Part shown: one piece after another, positions 8,599 through 18,128 of the stretch
Position numbering within the stretch: position 1 is the stretch's first letter
Layout: every line of letters begins with the position of its first letter
Source: Planctomycetota bacterium
GTDB lineage: Bacteria; Planctomycetota; UBA1135; GCA-002686595
Direction of reading: 5' to 3'
DNA length: 64,000 bases
NCBI GenBank assembly: GCA_014238415.1
Contig: JABABA010000013.1
Location: forward strand, 31,744 to 95,743
The notes under the pieces: generated by a model
Seen by the model: the letters and a program-made list of their open reading frames with translations, nothing else
What the model was told of the DNA's origin: nothing
Database searches by the model: none
Made by a program: the position numbers and the translations under genes

Positions 8599-10269
8599 CT
8601 AGCGGAGCAAGCGTTCAAGTTCTGCTGGATTACGCGCTTCGCCCAGAGCCAAGAGGCCCTGGTGCACGAATGCCCGAGCCGGGCCTGACCCTTGTGGCAG
8701 GGCTGCGTGCTCGATCAGGGTCTGGTCCTTGGCGGGGTCAAGGGTCTGTACAACCCGGTTGGCCACATAGGGGCGCAAGGCGGCAAGTTGCAGGGAGCGT
8801 GTGTCGTCCGCGCCGCTTGGACCCACCACAGTGATGTGCAGAGGGTGGGCGTTCATGAGGTCCACCGCACGTCCCCATGCGGCAGACCAGTGGCCGAAGC
8901 GACGCCAGTCGTTTTGGAAAGCCGCCAGGATACGACGGCCATCGTGCACAAGTTCCTTGGCTCGGGCCATGTGCCCCAGGCGGATGCATGCTTCGGCGAA
9001 GAGAGCGTTCCAATGGATGTTTTCGGGCCGTTCGGTCAGGCTGCCCCGGGCAGCGGGCTGGTGGCGTCGATCGAGCAGACTGCCGTCGTGTGCAGACATG
9101 TTGGCCAGGGTCCCGCGAGCCAGGGTGACTGCTGGAACCAAGAATCGATTGTCTCCGGCTGAATGCATGGCCTGCACCATGGCGCGCAGCAGGGCCGCAC
9201 GATCGGAGAGCATGCCTGGCAGTTGCGGCAGGCCCTTCCATTCGTGATGCACTCCGGCCCGCACGGTGATCAAGTTCCTCACCAGGAAGGTCAGGTTGTC
9301 AAGTGCTCGCTCCTGCCAGTTGTTCTGATCCAACACAACCGCAGCCTTGAGGAAGGCTTCTATAGTCAGGGCGTTCCTGTCGGTATAGAGGGCCGGGTTT
9401 CTGCCCGCGCCGCCCTCGACGGGTGAGTTGGCCGATCGATCCTGGCAGGCACACCAAAGGCCAGTCTCCTTATCTTGCAGGGTCTCCTCCAGCCAGTTCA
9501 GAATCCCAAGCGCCGTCTCCGCGAAAGAGCTTGCGGCGAAGGCCTGATGAGCTTCCAGATAGGTCAGCAGACGCCCGGCATTGGCGCCTAGTGGTTTTTC
9601 TTCGCTCGGCTCGCTCCAGTCGGGCTTGCCGGCGTAGCGAAAGAAGCCTCCCTTGGATGCGTCATGGATCGCGCCTTGTTCCATGGCCTCCAGAGTGCAC
9701 AAGACCAGCTTGCGCAGGCGATCGTCTCCGGTTCGCGACCAACGGACGGTGGCGAAGTGCAGAGCTTCAGGGTGGGGGAACTTCTGGCGTTTGCCCCAGC
9801 CGCCGTGCACGGGATCCGAACTGGCAATCAGGTGCTCGAGAACCTCGTCGGCGAGGGACAATGGAACTCCATCTTCTGCGCTTTTTGAGGTCTCCAGGCT
9901 CGCGAAACACTCTTCGAGGGCGCCCTCTGGTGAGCTTCCGGTATCCGCGCCCAGCATCAGCCTTTGGGACAGCTGTCGCGGGGGAAGGTAGCTTGAGTGT
10001 GCTAGGGGTTTGCCCTCGTGGTTGAGCCAAAGCAATGTGGGCCAACCCAGGCCTCCGTAGGATCGTTCGAGTTCCGGTTGCTCGTCCTTGTCGGCCTTGA
10101 TGCAGGTGTAGTGGCGATCGAGCAGGCCCAGGACCTGCAGGTCCCTCAGGCTGCCCGTCTCCAATGCGCGGCACCCGGGACTCCAGGCAGTCCTCAGATA
10201 GAGCAGAACGGGGGTACCGCGCTCCTTGGCCCTCTCAAGGGCCTCATCCAGGCTGATGTGCCAATGCAT
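8599..10269 (-). CDS. DUF255 / YyaL-type thioredoxin-fold protein, divergent
   Basis: A 556-residue protein. Residues 1-110 form a thioredoxin-like domain typical of the DUF255 (YyaL, spermatogenesis-associated protein 20) family: LYLRTAWSPGC, then a KADKDEQPEL segment and a GWPTLLWL loop. The rest is an alpha/alpha toroid like six-hairpin glycosidases, including the family block HGGWGKRQKFPHPEAL. It is shorter than most members (about 650-700 residues). The usual CHWCH motif near residue 30 is replaced by a single Cys in WSPGC, so a redox role is doubtful. The function of the family is not settled. It lies 57 bases downstream of rsfS. Confidence 0.8.
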   Translation of the reverse strand: MHWHISLDEALERAKERGTPVLLYLRTAWSPGCRALETGSLRDLQVLGLLDRHYTCIKADKDEQPELERSYGGLGWPTLLWLNHEGKPLAHSSYLPPRQLSQRLMLGADTGSSPEGALEECFASLETSKSAEDGVPLSLADEVLEHLIASSDPVHGGWGKRQKFPHPEALHFATVRWSRTGDDRLRKLVLCTLEAMEQGAIHDASKGGFFRYAGKPDWSEPSEEKPLGANAGRLLTYLEAHQAFAASSFAETALGILNWLEETLQDKETGLWCACQDRSANSPVEGGAGRNPALYTDRNALTIEAFLKAAVVLDQNNWQERALDNLTFLVRNLITVRAGVHHEWKGLPQLPGMLSDRAALLRAMVQAMHSAGDNRFLVPAVTLARGTLANMSAHDGSLLDRRHQPAARGSLTERPENIHWNALFAEACIRLGHMARAKELVHDGRRILAAFQNDWRRFGHWSAAWGRAVDLMNAHPLHITVVGPSGADDTRSLQLAALRPYVANRVVQTLDPAKDQTLIEHAALPQGSGPARAFVHQGLLALGEARNPAELERLLR

Positions 10270-10325
10270 AGGTCTCTCAGACTATCGGCACGGGGGGAGG
10301 GGTTGCTCAAGCGCTGCGGCCGAAC

Positions 10326-10712
10326 TCAGTGGTTTGCCGCGGAGGGATCCGGCAATTCCGGCAGTTCAATCGTCTGCCAGTCGAGTTCCTCGCAGCCCTC
10401 GTAGAGATCCTCGATGCTGTAATACTCTCGGGCATCCGGCTGGAGCACGTGGATGACCACATCGCCATAGTCCAGCAGCACCCACCAGCCCGTGTCCATG
10501 CCTTCGGCGCGGGCATGATGTGCTCCGGCGGCTTTCAGGCGTACATGCAAATCGTCAATGATCGCGCGCACATGGGGTCGGCTGGTCCCGGTGCAGACCA
10601 AGAAATAGTCCGCCACCTTGATGCGGTCTTCCACATCAAAAACACGGATGTTGACCGCCTTTTTCTCGTCGGCCAGATGCGCTGCTGCGGCGGCTAGGAT
10701 TCGTGCTTCCAT
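10326..10712 (-). CDS. rsfS: Ribosomal silencing factor RsfS (Iojap family)
   Basis: A 128-residue protein with the complete Iojap/RsfS domain: [22 protein letters not shown], then [19 protein letters not shown] residues ([14 protein letters not shown]) and a [12 protein letters not shown] end. RsfS binds ribosomal protein L14 (uL14) and blocks subunit joining when nutrients are short. Length and motif order are normal. The usual neighbour nadD is absent here. The gene follows the membrane pyrophosphatase after a large palindrome. Confidence 0.96.
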   Translation of the reverse strand: MEARILAAAAAHLADEKKAVNIRVFDVEDRIKVADYFLVCTGTSRPHVRAIIDDLHVRLKAAGAHHARAEGMDTGWWVLLDYGDVVIHVLQPDAREYYSIEDLYEGCEELDWQTIELPELPDPSAANH

Positions 10713-10756
10713 GGAAATGATTCTAAGGGCGTTGGGGGGGCAGAAGCCGGCTGTAC

Positions 10757-10852
10757 GGAACCGAGTTCAAGAGCACCCACTTCGCAAGGGACCCCCTTGG
10801 CCTGTCGGTCAAGGGGGTCCCTTGCGAAGTCAGCGGTATTGAACCTGGTTCC
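10757..10852. terminator. Large nested inverted repeat between hppA and rsfS
   Basis: The core is a perfect 21-bp inverted repeat (10779-10799 and 10810-10830) with a 10-base loop. Outside it is a second pair of arms, 10757-10770 and 10839-10852, which match at 12 of 14 positions. The stem would be very stable in RNA from either strand. On the minus strand it follows the pyrophosphatase stop at once, so termination or 3'-end protection is likely, but no T-run follows. Confidence 0.6.
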
Positions 10853-10864
10853 CTATCGCCAGCC

Positions 10865-12916
10865 TCAGCTGATAAACCAGGGCAGGAAGACCAGGCTGAC
10901 TACGGTCATCAGCTTGATGAGGATATTGAGGGAGGGACCAGAGGTGTCTTTGAAGGGATCGCCAACCGTGTCGCCGACCACGGCTGCTTTGTGGGGCTCT
11001 GAGCCCTTGCCGCCGTGGGCGCCGCCTTCGATGTACTTCTTGGCGTTGTCCCAGGCACCGCCGGCGTTCGACATGAAGATTGCCATCATGACGCCAGTCA
11101 CCAGTGCACCCGCCAGCAAGCCGCCGAGCGCATGAACATTCCAGAAGCCAACCGCGATGGGAGCCGTAACGGCGATCACCCCGGGTAGGATCATTTGCTT
11201 GAGGGCTCCGTCGGTGGAGATCTCAACGCAGCGCGCGGCATCGGGCTTGCCCGTGCCTTCCATGATGCCTGGAATCTCGCGGAACTGGCGACGCACTTCC
11301 TCAACCATGTCGAAGGCTGCGTTGCCCACGGCGCGCATGGTCAAGGCGCTGAATAGGAACGGCAGGATGCCGCCGAGAAGCAGGCCGATGATCACTTCGG
11401 TAGAGTTGATGTTGAGTACCAGGGTCTCTGTTCCCTGCATGGAGCCCGCACGGCTGCAGAAGGCGCTGAACAGGGCCAGGGCGGTCAGGGCCGCAGAGCC
11501 GATGGCGAAGCCTTTACCGATGGCGGCGGTGGTGTTGCCCACTGCGTCCAGGGCATCGGTGCGCTCGCGCACTTCAGGGGGCAACTTGGCCATTTCGGCC
11601 AGGCCACCTGCGTTGTCCGCCACCGGACCATAGGCGTCGACACCAAGAGAAATGCCGAGGGTCGAAAGCATGCCGACGGCCGCGATCGCCACGCCGTATA
11701 CACCGGCCATGTAATTGGCGAGAAAGATCGCGCTACAGATCAAGAGTACGGGGATGGCCACAGACTCCATGCCCGTCGCCAGGCCGTGAATGATGTTGGT
11801 GGCGGAACCGGTCTCCGACTGCTTGGCGATGTTCTGCACCGGTTTGGTGTCGGTTGAGGTGTAGTACTCGGTGACCTTTCCGATCAAGACGCCAATGGCG
11901 AGGCCGCTGACCACGGCGATCATCAAAGACATGCCAGCTTCGCGGCCGTTGGTCAGGGTTTCGGGCAGATCAATGCCGCCCATGTTGGTCAGCCAATAGG
12001 TTGCGCCAACCACGACCAGTGAGGCAACCACCAGTCCGCGGAAGAGGGCCGAGTGCAACTGGTGTTCGTCTGCGGCCTTGACGAAGAAGGTGCCAATGAT
12101 CGAAGCGAAGATGCCGAGTCCGGCCACAGCAATCGGCAGTAGGATCATGCCTTCGCCGTTTTCCACATTGGCGTATGCAAAGCCACCAAGCGCCATGGCC
12201 GCGATGATTGAACCCACATAGGACTCAAACAGGTCCGCACCCATGCCGGCCACGTCGCCCACATTGTCGCCCACGTTGTCGGCGATGGTTCCTGGGTTTC
12301 GAGGGTCGTCCTCCGGGATGCCAGCTTCCACCTTGCCTACCAGGTCTGCACCCACATCGGCGGCTTTGGTGAAGATACCGCCACCTACGCGTGAGAAGAG
12401 CGCGATGGAAGAGGCGCCGAAGCTGAAGCCGAGCACATTCTCCAGGCCTGCGGTGCTGGTTCCAAACCACATCGTGAATCCGACCACGCCCGCCAGGGCC
12501 AGGCCAACCACGCACATGCCCATCACCACGCCGGAACTGAATGAGACCCCCAGGGCGTCGGCCAGCGAGTTCGTGGCCGCCTGGGTCGTTCGCACTGCGG
12601 CGCGGGTGGCCGTGTGCATGCCGAAGTACCCGGCCAGGGCAGATGCAGTTGCCCCAGAAACAAAGGCGATGGCCGTATTGATTCCCAGCCCGTCTTCAGC
12701 GCTGGAGATGCCAATCAGGATGGCGACCACCACAACGAAAATCGACAGCCACTTGTACTCGGCCTTGAGGAAAGCAGCAGCGCCATCTTGGACCTGGCCC
12801 GCGATTTCCTGCATGGCGGGGGTGCCATCTGAGCGCTTCATGATGGCGGTGTACTTGACGAATGCAAAGATCAGGGCTGCAACGCTCGCGGCACCGGCGA
12901 CTTGGAGGAAATCCAT
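10865..12916 (-). CDS. hppA: Membrane-bound ion-translocating pyrophosphatase, K+-dependent type
   Basis: A 683-residue polytopic membrane protein that hydrolyses pyrophosphate and pumps H+ or Na+ across the membrane. Diagnostic motifs are present: [11 protein letters not shown] at 187-197, followed by [20 protein letters not shown] at about 202-221, the [10 protein letters not shown] segment at 460-469, and a second Asp-rich substrate loop near the end ([15 protein letters not shown]). Ala464 and Gly467 in [10 protein letters not shown] are the residues known from K+-dependent enzymes (K+-independent ones have Lys and Thr). I cannot tell the pumped ion from the sequence. Length is normal. 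No Shine-Dalgarno sequence is seen before the ATG. Confidence 0.97.
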   Translation of the reverse strand: MDFLQVAGAASVAALIFAFVKYTAIMKRSDGTPAMQEIAGQVQDGAAAFLKAEYKWLSIFVVVVAILIGISSAEDGLGINTAIAFVSGATASALAGYFGMHTATRAAVRTTQAATNSLADALGVSFSSGVVMGMCVVGLALAGVVGFTMWFGTSTAGLENVLGFSFGASSIALFSRVGGGIFTKAADVGADLVGKVEAGIPEDDPRNPGTIADNVGDNVGDVAGMGADLFESYVGSIIAAMALGGFAYANVENGEGMILLPIAVAGLGIFASIIGTFFVKAADEHQLHSALFRGLVVASLVVVGATYWLTNMGGIDLPETLTNGREAGMSLMIAVVSGLAIGVLIGKVTEYYTSTDTKPVQNIAKQSETGSATNIIHGLATGMESVAIPVLLICSAIFLANYMAGVYGVAIAAVGMLSTLGISLGVDAYGPVADNAGGLAEMAKLPPEVRERTDALDAVGNTTAAIGKGFAIGSAALTALALFSAFCSRAGSMQGTETLVLNINSTEVIIGLLLGGILPFLFSALTMRAVGNAAFDMVEEVRRQFREIPGIMEGTGKPDAARCVEISTDGALKQMILPGVIAVTAPIAVGFWNVHALGGLLAGALVTGVMMAIFMSNAGGAWDNAKKYIEGGAHGGKGSEPHKAAVVGDTVGDPFKDTSGPSLNILIKLMTVVSLVFLPWFIS

Positions 12917-13069
12917 AGGAGTTGAAGGGAATCAGCTGGGGATGTGGTGGGTCCGGGGTCGTGCCCGGGGTGACCGAAACGGGGCTTGCCAGTATTTCGG
13001 GGCAAGGAGTTTAGGGGTTGCTCCCCTGTCGTCAACCCCTGCTAGGGGCTCGGGGTCTTGCTTGGGTGC

Positions 13070-13738
13070 TTATCGGTCCAAATCGGGCTTCTCAGGCCCC
13101 TGATCGTTGGATTTGGCCGCCAAGCGTTGCCTGTCCCGGTGATTGACCCAACCTCTGACCAGAAAGGTCCCGAGCACGATCAAGAGAGCAAAGCCGAGCC
13201 ACTCTGAGTAGTCCGCTACGCTTCTTTCAAGAGAGCGGATACTCTCCCCGAAAGTCCTTCCAAGCAGAATGTAGAGGGGCACCATCAGGCAGGCTGCTGA
13301 GGCATCTACAAGAATGAAGCGCGTGTATGGCATACGCAGAGTGCCGGCAGTGAAGAAGCCTGGCATGCGCAGTCCTGGCAGGAAGCGGCAGGTGAACACA
13401 GCCCAGATCCCGTGGCGCTGCATGCGCTCCGTCAGGCCGGTCATGCGCTCGGGGTGAAGAATGCGCGCGATCCATTTGAAACGCAGGGCTTTTTGTCCGA
13501 AGAAGCGGCCAACCAGATAGGGGATTGTGTCGCCGATCAGGGTGGCGATCCAACAGACCACTGTGATCTTGAAAAAGACCACCTTGCCCGAGAAGACCAG
13601 GTAACCGGACCCTGTCATAGTCACCTCTTCGGGCACGGGGAGTCCTGCGCCTGCTCCTACCAGGAACAGGAACGGTGCTGCATAACCAAGACCGTCAAAG
13701 TAGCGGTCCAGGAAGGACTGTTGCAGGAGAGCCAACAT
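13070..13738 (-). CDS. DedA family membrane protein
   Basis: A 222-residue membrane protein of the DedA/SNARE-associated family. It shows the family pattern: an early VPEEVTMTGSGYLVFSG segment, the GDTIPYLVGRFFG motif, and FTCRFLPGLRMPGFFTAG (the conserved R...G.....AG block), then hydrophobic helices at the end. DedA proteins are thought to move lipids, such as the undecaprenyl carrier, across the membrane. I used the ATG at 13738; an upstream extension would only add Pro/Ser-rich sequence and overlap the previous gene. It is probably the last gene of the ABC transporter operon. Confidence 0.88.
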   Translation of the reverse strand: MLALLQQSFLDRYFDGLGYAAPFLFLVGAGAGLPVPEEVTMTGSGYLVFSGKVVFFKITVVCWIATLIGDTIPYLVGRFFGQKALRFKWIARILHPERMTGLTERMQRHGIWAVFTCRFLPGLRMPGFFTAGTLRMPYTRFILVDASAACLMVPLYILLGRTFGESIRSLERSVADYSEWLGFALLIVLGTFLVRGWVNHRDRQRLAAKSNDQGPEKPDLDR

Positions 13739-13778
13739 CGGGTGGCAGGATACCTGAGGAGGGACCTCGGATGGAGGG

Positions 13779-14348
13779 TCAGTGTTTGTGCTGGTGGTGC
13801 TGGGCCTCGGTATCGAGCCCGGAGGCCGGGTCCAAGCCGAACTCACGGGCAACTTGGTATGCAGCCTGTGAGATCTGCTTCAGAGCGGCTGCTCCTCCGG
13901 GCCAGTGCACAGCACCGTCTTGGACCAGAGGCAGAAGATAGAGGCCGGTCATGCGCGCCTTGACCAGGGCTACTTCCCCGGGAGATCCGCTGCGCTCGAT
14001 GCCCTCGTTCAGAACGCGCAGCCCGGCGGCGAACCAGTGTGCGCGACGGCTGGGATCGGGTTCGCGCTCCGCGGAGGCGCGGATGAACCACAGGTGCTCA
14101 GCCAATCGGATCCAACCAGCGGAGGGCCATGGGTCCAGTTGCAAAGCCCGATCAGCGGTCAGATAGGCCCGCTCCATTTCGCTGTTGTGTACCTGCATGT
14201 CGAAACGAACCCAATGGCCCGCGGCCCACATGCTGCTGAGAGGTCCTGCAAGGCGGCGCCCCAGGGGACGCGGGTCGGAGTCGGGGACCTGCCAGGGTGC
14301 GGCCAGGGTCAGGGCCAGCAGGACCAGGGACGGGCGCAACAGGATCAT
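13779..14348 (-). CDS. Exported TPR-like protein of the ABC transporter operon
   Basis: A 189-residue protein with a hydrophobic N-terminus (MILLRPSLVLLALTLA) that looks like a signal peptide. The body is helical, with a tetratricopeptide-like unit (residues about 50-90, 'AYLTADRALQLDPWPSAGWIRLAEHLW') and a His/Gln-rich end. No family is named. The ATG overlaps the stop of the permease gene (ATGA), which fixes the start and suggests translational coupling. A role with the ABC transporter is inferred from that coupling. Confidence 0.65.
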   Translation of the reverse strand: MILLRPSLVLLALTLAAPWQVPDSDPRPLGRRLAGPLSSMWAAGHWVRFDMQVHNSEMERAYLTADRALQLDPWPSAGWIRLAEHLWFIRASAEREPDPSRRAHWFAAGLRVLNEGIERSGSPGEVALVKARMTGLYLLPLVQDGAVHWPGGAAALKQISQAAYQVAREFGLDPASGLDTEAQHHQHKH

Positions 14349-15361
14349 GGGGATCTCCTCGGATGCTGGGCAAGGGCCGCGGCAGTCAGCCATGTCACCA
14401 GGAGGATCAGCCCGCAAAATTCATGCAACTGGGGCGTACGCGTCAGCCTTCCCTCCGCCGCCAGGTGCAATGCCGTGAGCAACTCGCCCATTGGCAGGAA
14501 TCTTGCGGGAATGCCCAAGAGCACCAGGCCGAGGGCCAGCAGTGTTGTCAGGCCGGGCTTGAGGAACGGCCGCACCAATGCCACCACCAGCAAGATCAAG
14601 GCAATAATGGCCGCAGCCCGTGCGCCGATTTCCACGGACGCCTGACGCATCGACTGCACCCCTTCGAGCAGTGTCAAGCACCGTCCTCCCATGATCATCG
14701 CGTCCCCAGGCCCCATGCAAACCAGTACCACCTGCTGGGCTCCCGATCCCTTTGGTATGGAAAGCTCTACCCTGTCCCGCCCGTCGATTCGTTGAGTCGT
14801 TTGGGCGTTGGTCTGGCCGATCAACTCCAGCCGGACTTCGGTGGTAGGCCCTGCGCCACCGCTTGCCACCACCTCCAGGGAGATGCGCGCGTCATGTGAG
14901 CGTTGTCCCGGGTCGATCAGAAGGGCCAGTTCTTGCCCGGCCGGAATGCGTCTGGGAGGACCCAGGTCCACTGAGCGCGTATGACGCAAGCCTTGAGTGC
15001 TTGGTGTGGAATACTCCGCCAGGAGGCCGATTCCGAACAGGGTCACGCAAGCGATGAGCAGAGCGCCCAGACCCGAGGCGGCTCGTTCTCTTGAGAGTCC
15101 TCCCGGGAAAGACAACATCCAGGAGTGCTCACGGGCGCGCAGGCCCTGGGCGAAGTGCAGGGCGCACAGGGGTAGCAGGAGCAACAGGCCCAGGGACCAG
15201 ATTTCTTCGCGGGCACGGGCGGCTGGCAGGTCGAGGCCCCCGGGGACCACGTTGTTGAACCGGGTGGTGAGAGCCATCACCAGGGCCATCATGAGAGTTG
15301 GAAACATGATTCGCCTGGTTGCCCTGCTGAGCACCAGGTGCGGCTGGACTGGGAGTCTCAC
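14345..15361 (-). CDS. Putative ABC transporter membrane subunit
   Basis: A 338-residue membrane protein with hydrophobic segments near residues 20-35, 52-70, 92-112, 245-265, 268-290 and 315-332, and a soluble beta-rich part (about 120-240) between the two halves. Family motifs are not evident. It is called a permease because it starts at a GTG that overlaps the stop of the ATPase gene (GTGA), and one membrane subunit with one ATPase is the usual plan of exporters of the ABC-2 type. The substrate is unknown. Confidence 0.65.
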   Translation of the reverse strand: MRLPVQPHLVLSRATRRIMFPTLMMALVMALTTRFNNVVPGGLDLPAARAREEIWSLGLLLLLPLCALHFAQGLRAREHSWMLSFPGGLSRERAASGLGALLIACVTLFGIGLLAEYSTPSTQGLRHTRSVDLGPPRRIPAGQELALLIDPGQRSHDARISLEVVASGGAGPTTEVRLELIGQTNAQTTQRIDGRDRVELSIPKGSGAQQVVLVCMGPGDAMIMGGRCLTLLEGVQSMRQASVEIGARAAAIIALILLVVALVRPFLKPGLTTLLALGLVLLGIPARFLPMGELLTALHLAAEGRLTRTPQLHEFCGLILLVTWLTAAALAQHPRRSP

Positions 15362-16242
15362 TCGGCGGGGTTTCCTGGGGCTGTTTGGTCCTGGCCTTCA
15401 GCGAACTCATAGAGACTGCGCAGGGTGCTGCTGCCTCCCAGGCCCAAGATCCACTGCCCCCCGTGTTGTTGGACCCAGCTCTTGAGGTGGTCGAGTTGTT
15501 CTGTGTCGAGATCTTTGAGGGTCAGTGTCGTGCCATTGCCCGCTTGCATCAGATTCTCGGGCTTGTCCCACAGGCACATGCGCCCCTTGAGCAGGACCCC
15601 CATCAAGTCTGCTCGGTTGGAAGCATCTTCAACCAGATGGCTGGTGACGACCACCGTGGTTCCGTTGTCTCGCGCCTCTTGCAAGAGGCCGTCAAAGAGG
15701 TCAAAGCCCTCTGCGTCCAAACCTCCAGTTGGCTCGTCCAGTAGCACCAATTCTGACTTGGTCAAGAAGGCGCCAATCATTCCCAGGCGCCGCAACATTC
15801 CCCGCGAAAAGGTCCGCAGGGGAGCGGATGCATGGGGCTGGAGGCCCGCACGCTGCAAGAGATCGGCGGCGCGCTCTTCCCAGGCCCTTTGGCCGAAGAG
15901 GTTGGCGATCAGTTCAAGAGCACCGGGGGCGGTGAGTTCCCCGGGAAAGGGCGATTCGCTGGGCAGCCAACTGACGCGCTTTTGGATGCGCGCTTCGTGG
16001 GCCCTTCCATCGAGTACTTGCAGTTCTCCAGAATTCGGTCGTTCGATGCCAGCAAGCAGCCGTAGCAAGGTGCTCTTGCCCGATCCGTTGGGCCCCACCA
16101 ACGCGACGGTCGCGCCTTGTGGTACGGCGAGATCCAATCCACACAGCGCTGGCCGGACCGTTTGAAACAGGCCGGGGCGGTAGGATCGCGTGATGGAGCG
16201 GGCCAACAGGGCCAGCGGGGTGTCTTGGGGCATGGTTGGCAT
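15358..16242 (-). CDS. ABC transporter ATP-binding protein
   Basis: A protein of 294 residues from the ATG at 16242; an ATG at 16233 is also possible. The nucleotide-binding domain is complete: Walker A GPNGSGKST, a degenerate signature (FSRGMLRRLG in place of LSGGQ), Walker B LVLLDEPTGGLD and the switch His in TSHLVED. A C-terminal extension of about 70 residues follows, as in drug or lipid exporters of the ABC-2 class. It is the first gene of a four-gene minus-strand operon with permease, TPR-like protein and DedA. It is divergent from the glutaredoxin-like gene, with only 16 bases between the starts. Confidence 0.93.
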   Translation of the reverse strand: MPTMPQDTPLALLARSITRSYRPGLFQTVRPALCGLDLAVPQGATVALVGPNGSGKSTLLRLLAGIERPNSGELQVLDGRAHEARIQKRVSWLPSESPFPGELTAPGALELIANLFGQRAWEERAADLLQRAGLQPHASAPLRTFSRGMLRRLGMIGAFLTKSELVLLDEPTGGLDAEGFDLFDGLLQEARDNGTTVVVTSHLVEDASNRADLMGVLLKGRMCLWDKPENLMQAGNGTTLTLKDLDTEQLDHLKSWVQQHGGQWILGLGGSSTLRSLYEFAEGQDQTAPGNPAE

Positions 16243-16258
16243 GATAGATTGCGAGCCC

Positions 16259-16546
16259 ATGCACCGTGCGGGAACAGATTTCAAGAAGGGTGAGTTGGCG
16301 GCTTGCCTCTACACCCGAGAGGGCTGCGGCCTTTGTGAGCAGCTCGTCGAGCGCTTGGGGGAGGCTGGATTGTTGAGGAGGCTGGATCTCAAGATGGTCG
16401 ATGTGGACTCTGATCCTGGCTTGAAGAAGCTCTACGGCCTGAGATTACCCGTGCTTGAGGTCGCAGGAGAGCTGATTTTCGAGGGGCAGCCGGATCCTCT
16501 CGTCTTGGTGCCAGCGGTACGGGCTGCTATTGAGGTGGCCCCATGA
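16259..16546 (+). CDS. Glutaredoxin-like (DUF836) protein
   Basis: A 95-residue protein with a thioredoxin fold. It has a redox motif C23-G-L-C26 after beta strand 1 (CLYTREGCGLCEQL), a middle strand (MVDVDSDPGLKKLYG) and a cis-Pro loop (RLPVLEV). This is the glutaredoxin-like DUF836/YruB pattern. It probably reduces or senses disulfides in the cytoplasm. The stop overlaps the ATG of the FHA gene (ATGA). The ATG at 16259 gives the usual family length. Confidence 0.85.
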   Translation: MHRAGTDFKKGELAACLYTREGCGLCEQLVERLGEAGLLRRLDLKMVDVDSDPGLKKLYGLRLPVLEVAGELIFEGQPDPLVLVPAVRAAIEVAP

Positions 16547-17328
16547 GCGCGAAGCTCTTTGTGCTCTCGGGAAAGGCCCTGGGCACCATCTTCAGTCTGC
16601 AAGAGGCCACCATCCTGGGCCGGGGGAAGGATGCGGGGGTGCGGCTTGCCGATGCTTCGGTCAGTCGATTGCACGCACGAATTGAACCGGAGGGCGACGG
16701 CTGGCGAGTGACTGATCTGGACTCGTCCAACGGGATCTGGGTTGCGGGGCAGCGCGTGGAGACTGCCCTCTTGAAGGATCTCGATGAGTTCAGGGCGGGG
16801 GCGTTGGAGTTGCGCATTCGGATTGACGCAGATGGGGGAGGCGAGGTGGCTCCTGTTCCCGTGGAGAGTGTCAAGCCGGATGGTGTTGAGGGCGGCGAGT
16901 CTGCGTCTGGACCTCATACGCCTGCTGACTCGGGATCAGATGCTCCAATCTCCGATGCAGATTCTTCGACACCAATCGATGCCAGTGGCGAGCTTGAATT
17001 GGAGGGGGACTGGTCCGAGCCGCAGTCGCAGCCATCTTCAGCCCCATTCATCAATCCATCGGTCTCTTCAACGGGTGCAAGTTCTGCCGCCAGTGTCGCG
17101 ACTTCCAGCTCCGCCCACGATCCTGCGCGCCCCATCCTGCAGCATGTGGGGGCAGGTCGTTCGGGGGGGCTGTTTTCCTCAGACCTGGGCCAACAACCGT
17201 TGCTCGTGCGTTGGGGACTCTATCTGCTTGCTGCGGCCTTTTTCGCTGGCCTGGTCTGGGGCGTTCAACACCTGGTTTTTGGGGTTCGCAAAGCCCGTTC
17301 GAATCCACCTGCGGAGTCCTTTCAGTGA
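16543..17328 (+). CDS. FHA-domain protein with C-terminal membrane helix
   Basis: A 261-residue protein. Residues 5-95 form a forkhead-associated domain with the conserved ILGRGKD, SVSRLHARI and DLDSSNGIWV motifs, so it should bind phosphothreonine peptides. A Ser/Ala/Pro-rich acidic linker (100-210) leads to one transmembrane helix (about 225-247) and a short basic tail, placing the FHA domain in the cytoplasm if the N-terminus is inside. No Ser/Thr kinase gene is in the window. It overlaps the genes on both sides by four bases. Confidence 0.9.
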   Translation: MSAKLFVLSGKALGTIFSLQEATILGRGKDAGVRLADASVSRLHARIEPEGDGWRVTDLDSSNGIWVAGQRVETALLKDLDEFRAGALELRIRIDADGGGEVAPVPVESVKPDGVEGGESASGPHTPADSGSDAPISDADSSTPIDASGELELEGDWSEPQSQPSSAPFINPSVSSTGASSAASVATSSSAHDPARPILQHVGAGRSGGLFSSDLGQQPLLVRWGLYLLAAAFFAGLVWGVQHLVFGVRKARSNPPAESFQ

Positions 17329-18128
17329 GCATAAACCCCTCGATCGATCCGGGAGCGCCCCGGGAAACAGCGATTCCCCAACTTCTAAAGCAGGAAGGGG
17401 CCAAGCTCCTTTCCCTGGCTGGCCGTTTCTGTGGTTCGCGTACGGAAGCGGAAGACTTGGTCCAAGAGGTTTTTCTGCAGGCCTGGGGCGGCTGGGAGAA
17501 GTTTGAGGGTCGTTCCGCTCCGGGCACTTGGCTCTACTCTATCGCTGTGCGCACTTGCCAACGCATGCACCGCAAGAAGAGCGGCGAGCCGGACAGGCTC
17601 GAGTCCCTGGACGAGCTGCTGCCACTTGGATCCCCACGCATGGCTCTTCTGCCATCCCAGGACGCAGGCCCTTTGGATCTTCAACTTCAGAAGGAACAGG
17701 TTGAGCTTATCGAAGCGGCCATCTCTTCTCTGCCCCAGGACTTTCGCATGCCCTTGATACTCAAGGAGGTGGTAGGGTTCTCTGTGCAAGATGTGAGCAT
17801 GATTCTGGACCTGCCCGAGAACACGGTAAAGACGCGCCTGCACCGGGGCCGTCTGAAACTGCGCGCGGCCATGGATGTGGTGCTGCCCCAGACCCAGGGC
17901 GTGGACCCGAATTACTCACGAGAGGTCTGCCTTGATCTCCTGGCTGCCAAGCAAAAATGCCTGGACAACCACCTCGAATTTGAATTCCCAGACGGGATCG
18001 TCTGTGAGCGCTGTGCCTCGGTTTTCGGGACCATGGATATGGCCCAGGCCGCTTGCCGTCAGATCGGCGAGGGAACTCTCCCCGAAGCCCTCCAAAGCCA
18101 GATTTTGGGCCGCTTGGAGGGCTCTTGA
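17325..18128 (+). CDS. ECF-type RNA polymerase sigma factor with Cys-rich C-terminal extension
   Basis: A 267-residue protein. The start is a GTG at 17325 overlapping the FHA stop (GTGA), with GGAG eight bases upstream. Sigma region 2 lies at about residues 20-85 (AEDLVQEVFLQAW, then GTWLYSIAVRTC). Sigma region 4 lies at about 135-190, with the helix-turn-helix FSVQDVSMILDLPENTVKTR. ECF factors usually end there; this one has about 70 more residues containing CLDLLAAK and CERC, which resembles the zinc-binding anti-sigma (zf-HC2) domain. The tail may act as built-in control. The target promoters are unknown; the nearest downstream block is the sulfide operon, 106 bases away. Confidence 0.9.
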   Translation: MSINPSIDPGAPRETAIPQLLKQEGAKLLSLAGRFCGSRTEAEDLVQEVFLQAWGGWEKFEGRSAPGTWLYSIAVRTCQRMHRKKSGEPDRLESLDELLPLGSPRMALLPSQDAGPLDLQLQKEQVELIEAAISSLPQDFRMPLILKEVVGFSVQDVSMILDLPENTVKTRLHRGRLKLRAAMDVVLPQTQGVDPNYSREVCLDLLAAKQKCLDNHLEFEFPDGIVCERCASVFGTMDMAQAACRQIGEGTLPEALQSQILGRLEGS

